The position numbers and the translations under genes are program-made. The notes below the pieces were generated by a model that did not search any database, was not told the DNA's origin, and was given only the letters and a program-made list of their open reading frames with translations. This document shows positions 1 through 6,027 of a stretch of 10,033 bases of DNA, one piece after another (the stretch's first letter is position 1; every line of letters begins with the position of its first letter). Origin of the DNA: CAYNDL01 sp964396115 (GTDB taxonomy: Bacteria; Patescibacteriota; Andersenbacteria; UBA10190; CAIZMI01); contig CAYNDL010000034.1 of the NCBI GenBank assembly GCA_964396115.1, positions 1 to 10,033 on the forward strand. Direction: 5' to 3'.

Positions 1-309
<309 letters not shown>

Positions 310-527
310 CATCTCGTCGTTGGAGGTGAAAGGGAAGAACTTGTTTCTTCTTTCTCACCTCCAACGATATTATGGCTTGCAGTACACATCCTAACTGGAA
401 GGGATAACCAAGGTTTTCCCTTCCATGCATCTCTTTCCTTGAGATGTATTGCGCGATTCGCGGCACAAGACCCGTAATTGCGCAATCGTTTCGCGGTAAG
501 AGATTAACGATGTGAATTTCTGTTTTG
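310..527 (+). other. 23S-5S internal transcribed spacer with a chain of hairpins
   Basis: This ~220-nt spacer holds no tRNA and no coding sequence that I can support. It is filled with perfect inverted repeats: TCGTTGGAGGTGA (317-329) with TCACCTCCAACGA (355-367), 13 bp; TGGAAGGGA (396-404) with TCCCTTCCA (417-425), 9 bp; ATGCATCTC (425-433) with GAGATGTAT (441-449), 9 bp including one G-U; and ATTGCGC (448-454) with GCGCAAT (480-486). None is followed by a clear T-tract, so they look like rRNA processing or folding elements rather than terminators. Inside the first hairpin a second short stem (GAAGAA/TTCTTC) is possible. Confidence 0.75.
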
Positions 528-640
<113 letters not shown>

Positions 641-649
<9 letters not shown>

Positions 650-715
650 CAGTGCAGAAATATTGATAACCCGCTTTGGCGGGTTATTTTATTTCTTAGT
701 GCACTGAGTTCTGGC
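641..715 (+). terminator. Long nested inverted repeat with intrinsic terminator after 5S (module A)
   Basis: The inner hairpin ATAACCCGC (666-674), loop TTTG, GCGGGTTAT (679-687), followed by a T-rich run, is a standard Rho-independent terminator for the rRNA operon. It sits inside a perfect 16-bp inverted repeat: GCCAGAACTCAGTGCA (641-656) and TGCACTGAGTTCTGGC (700-715). The left arm is the 3' strand of 5S helix I plus the 5S trailer. The same bases can therefore pair with the 5S 5' end or with the distal arm, though the distal arm is transcribed only if polymerase reads past the inner terminator. Confidence 0.8.
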
Positions 716-806
716 GATGCACGGCTAAGCCGTGCTTATGTTCAAGGACGAGTCTGCACAGAAAGACTTTCACTGGAAGTCCTTCTGCTTGGCTCGGTGC
801 CAGAAC
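708..806 (+). other. 99-nt structured segment closed by 5S-like helix I ends
   Basis: GTTCTGGC (708-715) pairs perfectly with GCCAGAAC (799-806), and the 3' end repeats 13 nt of the true 5S 3' end (TCGGTGCCAGAAC, 636-648 and 794-806). The interior is not 5S. It contains GCACGGC (719-725)/GCCGTGC (729-735) with a 3-nt loop, AAGGAC (744-749)/GTCCTT (779-784), and nested AGTCT (751-755)/AGACT (764-768). It could be an uncharacterised structured RNA, a degenerate 5S copy, or a processing decoy. There is no obvious promoter, so expression would need read-through of the terminator upstream. Confidence 0.4.
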
Positions 807-860
807 CCAAAACGGAAATAATAAGACCCCGAAAGAGGTCTTTTTCGTTTGGGTTCTGGC
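799..860 (+). terminator. Second nested inverted repeat with terminator (module B)
   Basis: The outer arms GCCAGAACCCAAA (799-811) and TTTGGGTTCTGGC (848-860) pair perfectly over 13 bp, and the pairing continues with one bulge into AACG/CGT. Inside lies AAGACC (823-828) with GGTCTT (837-842), a GAAA loop closed by C-G, and five Ts at 841-845, which is an intrinsic terminator on +. The organisation matches the module at 641-715: 5S-like 3' end, terminator, then 'gttctggc..atgc'. Most non-5S arm bases differ, yet pairing is kept. Confidence 0.75.
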
Positions 861-920
861 AAATGCGTCCTTTGGACACCAAGATTCAAGGGTTAGTTTT
901 CGCGTCCCGAATTTCGCCTG

Positions 921-949
921 TATTTAAAACTCCCGTCGTTAGACGGGAG
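921..949 (-). terminator. Intrinsic terminator of the 150-aa gene
   Basis: On the minus strand CTCCCGTC, loop TAAC, GACGGGAG is followed by TTTTAAATA. It starts about 10 nt past the TAG stop at 960-962. It faces the rRNA operon terminators, so the two transcription units are insulated from each other. Confidence 0.85.
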
Positions 950-959
950 GGGTCTGTGT

Positions 960-1412
960 CTAGTTCAGAGAGAAGACAGGGAACACACAGTTGTCTTCCC
1001 ATTCCCCAAGGTCGTAGTAGCAGAGGCACAGCACGCGCTTGCCTTCGTGGATGCCGATGGCAGGGACACTCTTGTCGTCCTCCGCTTCCTTCCATCGCGA
1101 TCCAAGACAAACGACCGGGGTTTTCTCCTGGATGCCTGGGTGCTGAGAACCGATACCGAGAACGAACTCGAGCGGGGCGGGGATTAACCGGAATTGCTCG
1201 AGTTCAGTGATTACAACGGGCGTTGGAAGACAGATGCCAAAGCTGGCAAGCTTAACTTGTCTGGACAGTCTTCCATGTCCCGACAAGGGAAAGTTTGACC
1301 CTGTAATACCTGGGTCGACTTCGCCGTAACAGCCGCCTCGAATCATTTCCTCCAACGTAAGTCCGTAGTTCACGGTTACGTTGACCACGGTGATTTTGAG
1401 AGTGAGGGACAT
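960..1412 (-). CDS. Hypothetical protein, 150 aa, soluble
   Basis: The function is not recognised. ATG at 1410-1412 is preceded by AGAGGAAG three nt upstream, an SD-like site that supports this start. A TTGACA-type promoter and a GC-rich terminator bracket the gene, so it is monocistronic. No signal peptide or membrane helix is visible. Residues 16-42 hold YGLTLEEMIRGGCYGEVDPG and then NFP. This resembles a segment (S/TLxxMIxxGxY, then NFP) that I recall from short Patescibacteria hypotheticals. A later motif is VVCLGSRW near 100-107. Six cysteines (28, 61, 102, 129, 131, 142) show no classic CxxC spacing. It is GC-richer than the neighbouring exported-protein genes. An overlapping 137-aa frame on + is antisense to it and lacks such signals. 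Confidence 0.8.
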   Translation of the reverse strand: MSLTLKITVVNVTVNYGLTLEEMIRGGCYGEVDPGITGSNFPLSGHGRLSRQVKLASFGICLPTPVVITELEQFRLIPAPLEFVLGIGSQHPGIQEKTPVVCLGSRWKEAEDDKSVPAIGIHEGKRVLCLCYYDLGEWEDNCVFPVFSLN

Positions 1413-1461
1413 ACACTTCCTCTGTTCCTGGGGAGGGAGTTTGCAAACAACAAAACGTTAT

Positions 1462-1490
1462 AGTATGCCGTCAAATACTACTTTTGTCAA
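1462..1490 (-). promoter_or_regulatory. Promoter for the 150-aa gene
   Basis: On minus, a consensus -35 TTGACA (1485-1490) is followed by a 17-nt spacer and -10-like CATACT (1462-1467). The predicted start is about 1454-1456, leaving a leader of roughly 40 nt before the ATG at 1412. The -10 is only 4/6, but the spacing is ideal. It lies in the 93-nt gap after the stop of the 470-aa gene. Confidence 0.6.
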
Positions 1491-1505
1491 TCGATGTGTA
1501 AGACC

Positions 1506-2882
1506 CTATTTATGTGATTTTCCAGACGTGTCTTTAAGCCACTGGATAGTCTCGCCCAATTTGTTGATGGTGTTGCGGTCTTTTTCGATCCTGTCATACC
1601 AATATTGTTTGTCGCCACCATCTGGTTCCCGTTGCCAAACGAAGTAAAAGAGGTAGGGAAACCATTTACTTTTCAAGAGCTCATCGCCAATTTCCTTATC
1701 ACGGGGTGTTCGTGCCGGCTTTTTTCCAGTGGACCTCTCTTTTTTCATGGCGCTTGTAAGTTCGTTTTTCGTACTGATTTCGCCGTTATAAATGTAGTCC
1801 ACCCAGAACTTGTTATCTGAAACCGATATTTGTTTATCGAATATCGTTAAGTAAATATCGTTTACCTCACCAATCAAAGTTCTAATTGCGGGACGAACTT
1901 TTGTGAGGTTATTGGCAGCGCTCGGGGCAGCACTTGTCCCGCTGCTTTTTACTGCGGTCTGTTCGAAAATGGTTTTAAAACCCGCGATGTTGTTACCGCG
2001 TGGGTATCGCTTTAAAAACTCAGGGAAAACCGTGAGGACATATTTAGGGTTGTAGCCCATGGCTTTGTACAGTTTTTCCGAAGCGATCTTTCGCAGGGTT
2101 CCGCTTTGTACGATAAATTTGTCATTTCCAATTCCTACCTGCCAGCCATCAGGATACCGTTCAATATTCGCTCCGCGCTGATATCGTGCTAACTCCTCGG
2201 TGGATACTGGCATGATTTGGCCCGACCAGGGGTACCCCTCGGTTTCGTAGATATAATCTTGAAGGTAATAATGCTTGATGTATTTTCCGTCCTTTTCTTC
2301 AACGCGCCACACTGTTCCGCCATGGTATGCGCCGTTATACATAACAGTTCCGCCTGGATGCACATCAGTGCGTTTTATTTCAGGCCCGGTTTTAAATTGA
2401 GCCAAGTGGGACGAGGTGGTGGGGTATAGGTTGCGGCCAGGATACTTAAGAGCTGCTCTAACAGCAGATGAAATTGTTCTTTTTTGTAGTTTATCGTCAA
2501 TGAAATACTGGGTTTTATCAGGACCCTGAAGGATCTTTCCGATATACAGGGGATTAACGGCGGTAGTGTCAGCGTAACGTGATAAGTCTTCTGGCGATAT
2601 GGTTACTACACTATCGATCTTGAAGTAATGCGCTTCCTTAAACCAGATCTCAATAATGCGCGGAAGAACGAGGCTCTTCTTTCCGTCTTTGATGTAGTAG
2701 ACAGCGTTACTCTTAGCTGTTTTTACTAGCGTTCCGTTCGGCAAAAAGTTCTGATTTACGGATGAGGCGAAAAATTGTTTATTCTTAGCGAAATCAACTG
2801 CGTTTGCTGATGCAGGAAGAAAAGCAATAGCTGCGACTATTGGAAATATCAGGTAGGTTGTTCTGCCTAATGTCAGATTCAC
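1506..2882 (-). CDS. Exported surface-repeat protein with DUF4214-like C-terminus
   Basis: The frame runs up to a TTG at 2918 (470 aa). I prefer the in-frame GTG at 2880-2882 (458 aa), because a -10-like TATGAT (2898-2903) lies between the two and the GTG gives a compact signal peptide. From the TTG, the hydrophobic core is about 22-34 with a likely cut after ASANA (36-40). Residues 56-315 hold about three related units with an aromatic-rich strand (AVYYI, TQYFI, KFIV), a K/R-x-I turn and a C-terminal 'xxLxxYxxGxxI', a surface-repeat style I associate with Patescibacteria. A linker rich in S, A and P follows (320-340). The C-terminus has two stretches of DUF4214-like pattern: IYLTIFDKQ...FWVDYI (355-376) and LFYFVWQREPDGG...YWYDRI (423-444). 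The likely location is the cell envelope or outside the cell. Repeat assignment and family are by eye. No terminator is evident after the TAG at 1506. Confidence 0.8.
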   Translation of the reverse strand: MNLTLGRTTYLIFPIVAAIAFLPASANAVDFAKNKQFFASSVNQNFLPNGTLVKTAKSNAVYYIKDGKKSLVLPRIIEIWFKEAHYFKIDSVVTISPEDLSRYADTTAVNPLYIGKILQGPDKTQYFIDDKLQKRTISSAVRAALKYPGRNLYPTTSSHLAQFKTGPEIKRTDVHPGGTVMYNGAYHGGTVWRVEEKDGKYIKHYYLQDYIYETEGYPWSGQIMPVSTEELARYQRGANIERYPDGWQVGIGNDKFIVQSGTLRKIASEKLYKAMGYNPKYVLTVFPEFLKRYPRGNNIAGFKTIFEQTAVKSSGTSAAPSAANNLTKVRPAIRTLIGEVNDIYLTIFDKQISVSDNKFWVDYIYNGEISTKNELTSAMKKERSTGKKPARTPRDKEIGDELLKSKWFPYLFYFVWQREPDGGDKQYWYDRIEKDRNTINKLGETIQWLKDTSGKSHK

Positions 2883-2915
2883 TTGTTGCGTTATTCTATC
2901 ATACCCATTTCCTGA

Positions 2916-3083
2916 CAATCAAAAAATCACTCAAAGCTTAGAAAGCTTGAGCAGGAAATCGCTGGCTACTCTAACAAACTTGAGATACAGATTAAGCAAA
3001 ACAGGTTAAACAAGCCTGCGCGGGCGAGACTCGAATTGTCCAGAAGAAAACTTCAAGCGCTTTTTGATACCGAGCTTAATTGA
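2916..3083 (+). pseudogene. Possible gene remnant: coiled-coil-like C-terminal fragment
   Basis: Between the two minus-strand genes the + strand stays open for 55 codons, from after a TGA at 2913-2915 to a TGA at 3081-3083. There is no ATG or GTG and no SD. The reading is protein-like: it is rich in K, R, L, E and Q with helical periodicity (for example KLRKLEQEIAGYSNKLEIQI, later ARLELSRRKLQALFD). Its stop overlaps the convergent stop of the HExxH gene (3076-3078). It could be the tail of a gene lost by deletion. A 55-codon open stretch can also occur by chance, so the call rests mainly on composition. Confidence 0.35.
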
Positions 3084-4068
3084 AATTTACTTGAGGTACA
3101 GGTGGGCGGGGAACTGATCCTTCGGGCAGTTCAAAATTAAACGTTCCTTTCCCCTTAAATTGGCTCACTATAGCCGGCGGCACCACTCCGTCTTGAGCTG
3201 GTTCTTTGAAATTGAAAGTGATTTGGGAACCATTTGCCGGGTTATCGATGTCTGCCTGTCCTGCATCATGTCGCTTTTTAGCTGCAGCCAGTCTCTGTTC
3301 AACTGTTCGGCTCATTATGTCGTTAACCTGCTGTTGGAATTCAGCAGGCGTGTTTGCTTCAATCTCCAAGTTGGTGTTTATTGGATTATTTAAAATGGCT
3401 GTTATTTCATCAGTGTAGCGACGCAATACTTGGTAGTGCATTTCTTCGTGGCCAACGACACCAGCGATCAGTCCATAAACGAAACGATAGTCTTTTTTGT
3501 CACGCATGAACTCAAACTGTTCATTTGTCACAATGGGGTAGCGGATAGAAAAGTCGATATTGATGGAGGTATTCTCGGTTAGTTTGATGTCTGCTGGTGT
3601 TACCAGGTAAACACCAGGCCTTATTTCTTTGCCTTGTGATGTGTATGAAACACTCGGCGTTTCTACGTGGGAAGACAAATGTCCGAGTTCCTGATTTTGG
3701 AGCACGCCATAAACAATTTCATTGGGGTAGGCTTCTTTTCCTCCCATGACCGAATAGGCATCAGGAGTGTACTTGAACTTCTTTGTTACCTTGCCGATTG
3801 TGGCACTGTTCGTGTGGGTTTCGGCAGTGGTTTTAGTCTCTGGCGTTTTTATCTTAGGGATTTTGCTTCCGGCAACATCTTTGGCACCAGGGATGCTAGG
3901 TGTCGGTGTAATCTCCAGGGAGGGGGAAATCGTAATAATTGGCTTTGGTACAGCCTTTTCTAATTTCTTGAGGGTATTAGGAGAAATTGTTTCATGGAGC
4001 CAATAACCGCCAAACACTGCAAGAAAAAAAACCATTACGATAGCGACTACGTTACTCAGTTTTCTCAT
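3076..4068 (-). CDS. Membrane-anchored protein with HExxH metallopeptidase-like motif
   Basis: The protein has 330 aa. Residues 5-25 form one hydrophobic helix after MRK, with no cysteine for a lipobox, so it is an N-terminal anchor or uncleaved signal. Residues 35-90 form a P/T/K-rich low-complexity stalk (ITISPSLEITPTPSIPG). A folded domain follows at ~95-285 and contains GVVGHEEMHYQVLRRYTDE: H207-E208-x-x-H211 fits the zincin motif, with D220, E221 or H267 as possible third ligands. The later RHDAGQADID (266-275) recalls the YDxxTxHG-type end of DUF922 peptidase-like domains, a resemblance I cannot verify. The tail repeats TFNFKEPAQDGVVPP (284-298) as TFNFELPEGSVPRPP (309-323). The ATG at 4066-4068 has no SD; TATTAT (4076-4081) sits 7 nt upstream. 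The predicted site of action is outside the membrane, possibly on surface proteins such as the product of the next gene downstream. Peptidase activity is an inference. Confidence 0.85.
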   Translation of the reverse strand: MRKLSNVVAIVMVFFLAVFGGYWLHETISPNTLKKLEKAVPKPIITISPSLEITPTPSIPGAKDVAGSKIPKIKTPETKTTAETHTNSATIGKVTKKFKYTPDAYSVMGGKEAYPNEIVYGVLQNQELGHLSSHVETPSVSYTSQGKEIRPGVYLVTPADIKLTENTSINIDFSIRYPIVTNEQFEFMRDKKDYRFVYGLIAGVVGHEEMHYQVLRRYTDEITAILNNPINTNLEIEANTPAEFQQQVNDIMSRTVEQRLAAAKKRHDAGQADIDNPANGSQITFNFKEPAQDGVVPPAIVSQFKGKGTFNFELPEGSVPRPPVPQVNFN

Positions 4069-4075
4069 ATTTAAA

Positions 4076-4108
4076 ATAATAATATCACTTATCTATATAA
4101 ATAAGTGA
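4076..4108 (-). promoter_or_regulatory. AT-rich inverted repeat and -10-like site before the HExxH gene
   Basis: TCACTTAT (4085-4092) and ATAAGTGA (4101-4108) form a perfect 8-bp inverted repeat. On minus it is followed by TATTATTATTTT. It could serve as a weak terminator for the methyltransferase gene (stop at 4125) or as an operator. The -10-like TATTAT (4076-4081) lies 7 nt from the ATG at 4068. No good -35 is seen. Confidence 0.4.
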
Positions 4109-4124
4109 AAAAGCACGTTCCTGA

Positions 4125-4754
4125 TTAGGGTTTGGCTGCCTCGATATAGAGACTAAGGCCTTCTTTTTCAAACAAGTTTAATTTATCGGGTGCAGGGATT
4201 GTAGTTTTTCCGGGTGGCAAGACTGTGATTCGTACAAAGCCAGCCGCTTGCAATAGCTTCGTGAGTGACGTTTCATCGTACAACCAACGGTGGTGTTTAT
4301 AGCCGTTGATCCAATACTTAATTTTTTCTTTAAGCCCCTGAGGTTTCGATATTGCTAGTCCAGTGCGTGAAATGAGAAGGTCACCGTCACCGTTCTCCGA
4401 ATATTCCTGGCAAAGAGCTTTTAGGTCAGGGGTAACAAGACGTATCACACCTCCTGGTCTGAGGGTCTTAAAGATGTTGGACAAGAGGCGCGGTAGATCT
4501 TGGCGATCGAAGTGCTCGATCACGTGTGAGCTGTATACAACATCGCAAGAGTTTGCAGGCAGTGGGATTTGTTTCAGTACATCAACTATCTGAACCTTGC
4601 CGCGCAATTTTGCAGCGTAATACTCTTTTTGGGTAGGACTGATTTTCCCCAATATTTTGTTAATCCACCCTGGAAACCAGAATCGAATATAGTTATCAAA
4701 ATTTAGCCAACCTATAGTGGGTGTGATTCCGCACCCAATATTCACTTTATACAT
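4125..4754 (-). CDS. Class I SAM-dependent methyltransferase
   Basis: A 209-aa Rossmann-type methyltransferase of the Methyltransf_11 style. Motif I is KVNIGCG (3-9), the SAM-binding glycine loop, and D20 in LNFDNY is a plausible ribose-binding acidic residue. PANSCDVVYSSHVIEHF (66-82) has the conserved 'D-x-V/I-x-S-x-H-V-I-E-H' strand-and-turn. LRPGGVIRLVTPDL (98-111) is the post-motif strand typical of small-molecule or sugar/lipid methyltransferases. The region 28-50 is an insertion with F, W and K. The substrate cannot be told from sequence. The ATG lies 2 nt after the stop of the NTPase gene, so the two are translationally coupled in one operon; there is no strong SD of its own. No signal peptide is seen, so it is cytoplasmic. 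Confidence 0.9.
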   Translation of the reverse strand: MYKVNIGCGITPTIGWLNFDNYIRFWFPGWINKILGKISPTQKEYYAAKLRGKVQIVDVLKQIPLPANSCDVVYSSHVIEHFDRQDLPRLLSNIFKTLRPGGVIRLVTPDLKALCQEYSENGDGDLLISRTGLAISKPQGLKEKIKYWINGYKHHRWLYDETSLTKLLQAAGFVRITVLPPGKTTIPAPDKLNLFEKEGLSLYIEAAKP

Positions 4755-4756
4755 CG

Positions 4757-5314
4757 TTAATTAGTGCTTTCGCTCTTTACTTTTTGCTGGTAGAGAACGG
4801 GATTTTTAAAAGGAATTAAAGCAAGAATAACAGCATGTTTATAAAAATTCAGGCGGTCAATTACATCTCCTGAAAGGATGCCAACAGCTCCGTTCGCTTG
4901 CTTTGAGTTGTTTTTTCCAAAAACAATATCATCAGCTTCACCTAATTCCATTCCACTATTTATAAGTTCTTTCACTTTTTGGGGAAGAATAAATTCACCA
5001 GTTTTGCCCATACCGACATTTCCGTCGTTATCCCGAACAACGATCCATGCAAAAGAGTGCATAAGGTTGTTTTTTTCTTCTACCCCTCCTTCCAGCCCCA
5101 CAAAAAAGTCACCATCAGCAATAGCTTGTGCGTTTTTTGCGCGATTTTCCGCGCCCTTAATGGTTTCTGCGTTTGTCATGGGTTGTTCACTAATTTCTGA
5201 TTGGACGTTTACTCCCTCCACGAAGAATTCTTCTCCAGGGAACATTTCTTGGAAGCCGTTTAGGGTGGCTCGGATTTTTACAGGGTTTTTTGAGGCAACA
5301 ATGATTGTAGGCAT
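4757..5314 (-). CDS. Inosine/xanthosine triphosphatase-like NTPase (YjjX/DUF84 family)
   Basis: A house-cleaning NTPase family that hydrolyses ITP/XTP and keeps deaminated purines out of nucleic acids. I start at the ATG at 5312-5314 (185 aa), because the family begins 'PTIIVASKNPVKIRA' and a perfect -10 TATAAT lies 6 nt upstream; an ATG at 5342-5344 would add 10 residues but lies upstream of that promoter. Visible signatures, numbered from the chosen start: SKNPVK (8-13), QPMTNAETIKGAENRAK (44-60), FVGLEGGVEE (71-80), GAVGILSGDVIDR (142-154) and the helix YKHAVILAL (158-166). The length is normal for the family. It is the first gene of a two-gene operon with the methyltransferase. Which NTP it prefers is not visible, and DUF84 members of unknown activity exist. 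Confidence 0.88.
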   Translation of the reverse strand: MPTIIVASKNPVKIRATLNGFQEMFPGEEFFVEGVNVQSEISEQPMTNAETIKGAENRAKNAQAIADGDFFVGLEGGVEEKNNLMHSFAWIVVRDNDGNVGMGKTGEFILPQKVKELINSGMELGEADDIVFGKNNSKQANGAVGILSGDVIDRLNFYKHAVILALIPFKNPVLYQQKVKSESTN

Positions 5315-5320
5315 ATCCGA

Positions 5321-5349
5321 ATTATATCCTTTAGCCAGGTGCATGCCAG
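5321..5349 (-). promoter_or_regulatory. Promoter for NTPase-methyltransferase operon, leaderless geometry
   Basis: On minus, a perfect -10 TATAAT (5321-5326) is separated by only 6 nt (TCGGAT) from the ATG at 5314. A 4/6 -35 CTGGCA (5344-5349) has a 17-nt spacer. Transcription would start at or next to the ATG, so the mRNA would be leaderless. Confidence 0.6.
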
Positions 5350-5356
5350 AAGCACC

Positions 5357-5387
5357 TAAATTTAAAACCGACCCCGGAGGGTCGGTT
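5357..5387 (-). terminator. Intrinsic terminator of the 162-aa gene
   Basis: On minus, AACCGACCC, loop TCCG, GGGTCGGTT (9 bp; arms at 5379-5387 and 5366-5374) runs into TTTTAAATTT. It begins 6 nt past the stop of the 162-aa gene and ends just ahead of the NTPase promoter. Confidence 0.88.
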
Positions 5388-5392
5388 GGTTG

Positions 5393-5881
5393 TCACGAGA
5401 CTTGGCCGAGATAGTAGTAGTCCGTCGGCCACTTTTCGTACGCAGCGAGGAGATAGTCGCTTCCCGAGAAGACGGGGCAATGCAGGCCGTCTTTTTCCCA
5501 GACGTTCCGACGATGCCGGAAGGGCGGGCACAAGCAAGCAATCGGCAAGAAGAGCGCCGCGCCGATGTCCCGCATAAAGACGAGTGACGCTTGACTGTCA
5601 GGCCGACTGATCGTCTTTTCCTCGGAAAGAAACTGATCAACCTCGGGTAGAGTCATGGCCTCGGGGATACGGAACAGACACATCACGGCGTGTACGATGC
5701 CGGTCTTCGTCAAATCCGACGGGTAGGTCTCTTCCGAAATCTGGTGGAAGTCCGGCGGGCAGAAGAAGAGCGGCGCAAGGATACCGACCCGATCAAAGCT
5801 GTAATCGATCTCAATCGGAAACAGCGTGGGTAAACGCGGTTCGCTTCGGTCGGACAGTGACGCAGAGTTAACAACGGCCAT
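5393..5881 (-). CDS. Hypothetical protein, 162 aa
   Basis: The family is not recognised. The start is well supported: ATG at 5879-5881 with a perfect AGGAGG 9 nt upstream and a near-consensus promoter further up. A GC-rich terminator follows within 10 nt, so it is a single-gene unit. There is no signal peptide or transmembrane helix, although 33-41 (GILAPLFFC) and 107-118 (GAALFLPIACLC) are hydrophobic. Other visible points are FHQISEETYPSD (45-56), an acidic stretch EVDQFLSEEKT (80-90), and a tyrosine-rich C-terminus (TDYYYLGQVS). Cysteines at 41, 68, 116, 118 and 135 give one CxC but no known zinc pattern. It is GC-richer than the NTPase/methyltransferase genes and is divergent from the HD-GYP-like gene with which it shares the promoter region. 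Confidence 0.8.
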   Translation of the reverse strand: MAVVNSASLSDRSEPRLPTLFPIEIDYSFDRVGILAPLFFCPPDFHQISEETYPSDLTKTGIVHAVMCLFRIPEAMTLPEVDQFLSEEKTISRPDSQASLVFMRDIGAALFLPIACLCPPFRHRRNVWEKDGLHCPVFSGSDYLLAAYEKWPTDYYYLGQVS

Positions 5882-5920
5882 AGCGGCGGCCTCCTATGGG
5901 ATCGAAACAAGGAACGACAA

Positions 5921-5949
5921 ACTATACTAATTATAATACAACGTGTCAA
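5921..5949 (-). promoter_or_regulatory. Near-consensus promoter for the 162-aa gene
   Basis: On minus, TTGACA (5944-5949), a 17-nt spacer and TATAGT (5921-5926) make one of the best sigma70-type matches in the window. The predicted start is near 5914, giving a leader of about 33 nt that carries AGGAGG. Confidence 0.85.
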
Positions 5950-5966
5950 TTGCGGCTTTGGTTCGT

Positions 5967-5995
5967 TTGACTCGTGGCTCCTTTGAAAGTACATT
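5967..5995 (+). promoter_or_regulatory. Promoter for the HD-GYP-like gene
   Basis: TTGACT (5967-5972), a 17-nt spacer and TACATT (5990-5995) lie 17 nt from the divergent -35 on the other strand. The predicted start is near 6002, with AAAGGAG (6015-6021) before the ATG at 6028. Confidence 0.65.
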
Positions 5996-6021
5996 AACCC
6001 GTTCCAGTTCCTTCAAAGGAG
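5978..6021 (+). repeat. Perfect 10-bp inverted repeat across the HD-gene -10 and SD
   Basis: CTCCTTTGAA (5978-5987) and TTCAAAGGAG (6012-6021) are perfect reverse complements. The left arm lies in the promoter spacer and the right arm contains the Shine-Dalgarno. With a start near 6002 the left arm is not in the mRNA, which favours a DNA operator. An RNA that began further upstream would have its SD sequestered. Confidence 0.6.
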
Positions 6022-6027
6022 AAGACA

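Noticed and set aside
797..1210. 137-codon + frame with an ATG at 797
   Set aside because: It begins inside the second terminator module and is antisense to the well-signalled 150-aa gene; its R/S/G-rich composition is typical of a shadow frame.
4878..5414. 178-codon + frame antisense to the NTPase gene
   Set aside because: The minus strand carries clear YjjX/DUF84 motifs; the + reading (rich in P, S and F) is the usual mirror of such a gene.
5390..5640. Several overlapping short frames on both strands (5386-5577, 5390-5587, 5362-5640)
   Set aside because: They overlap the 162-aa gene, which alone has promoter, SD and terminator in register.
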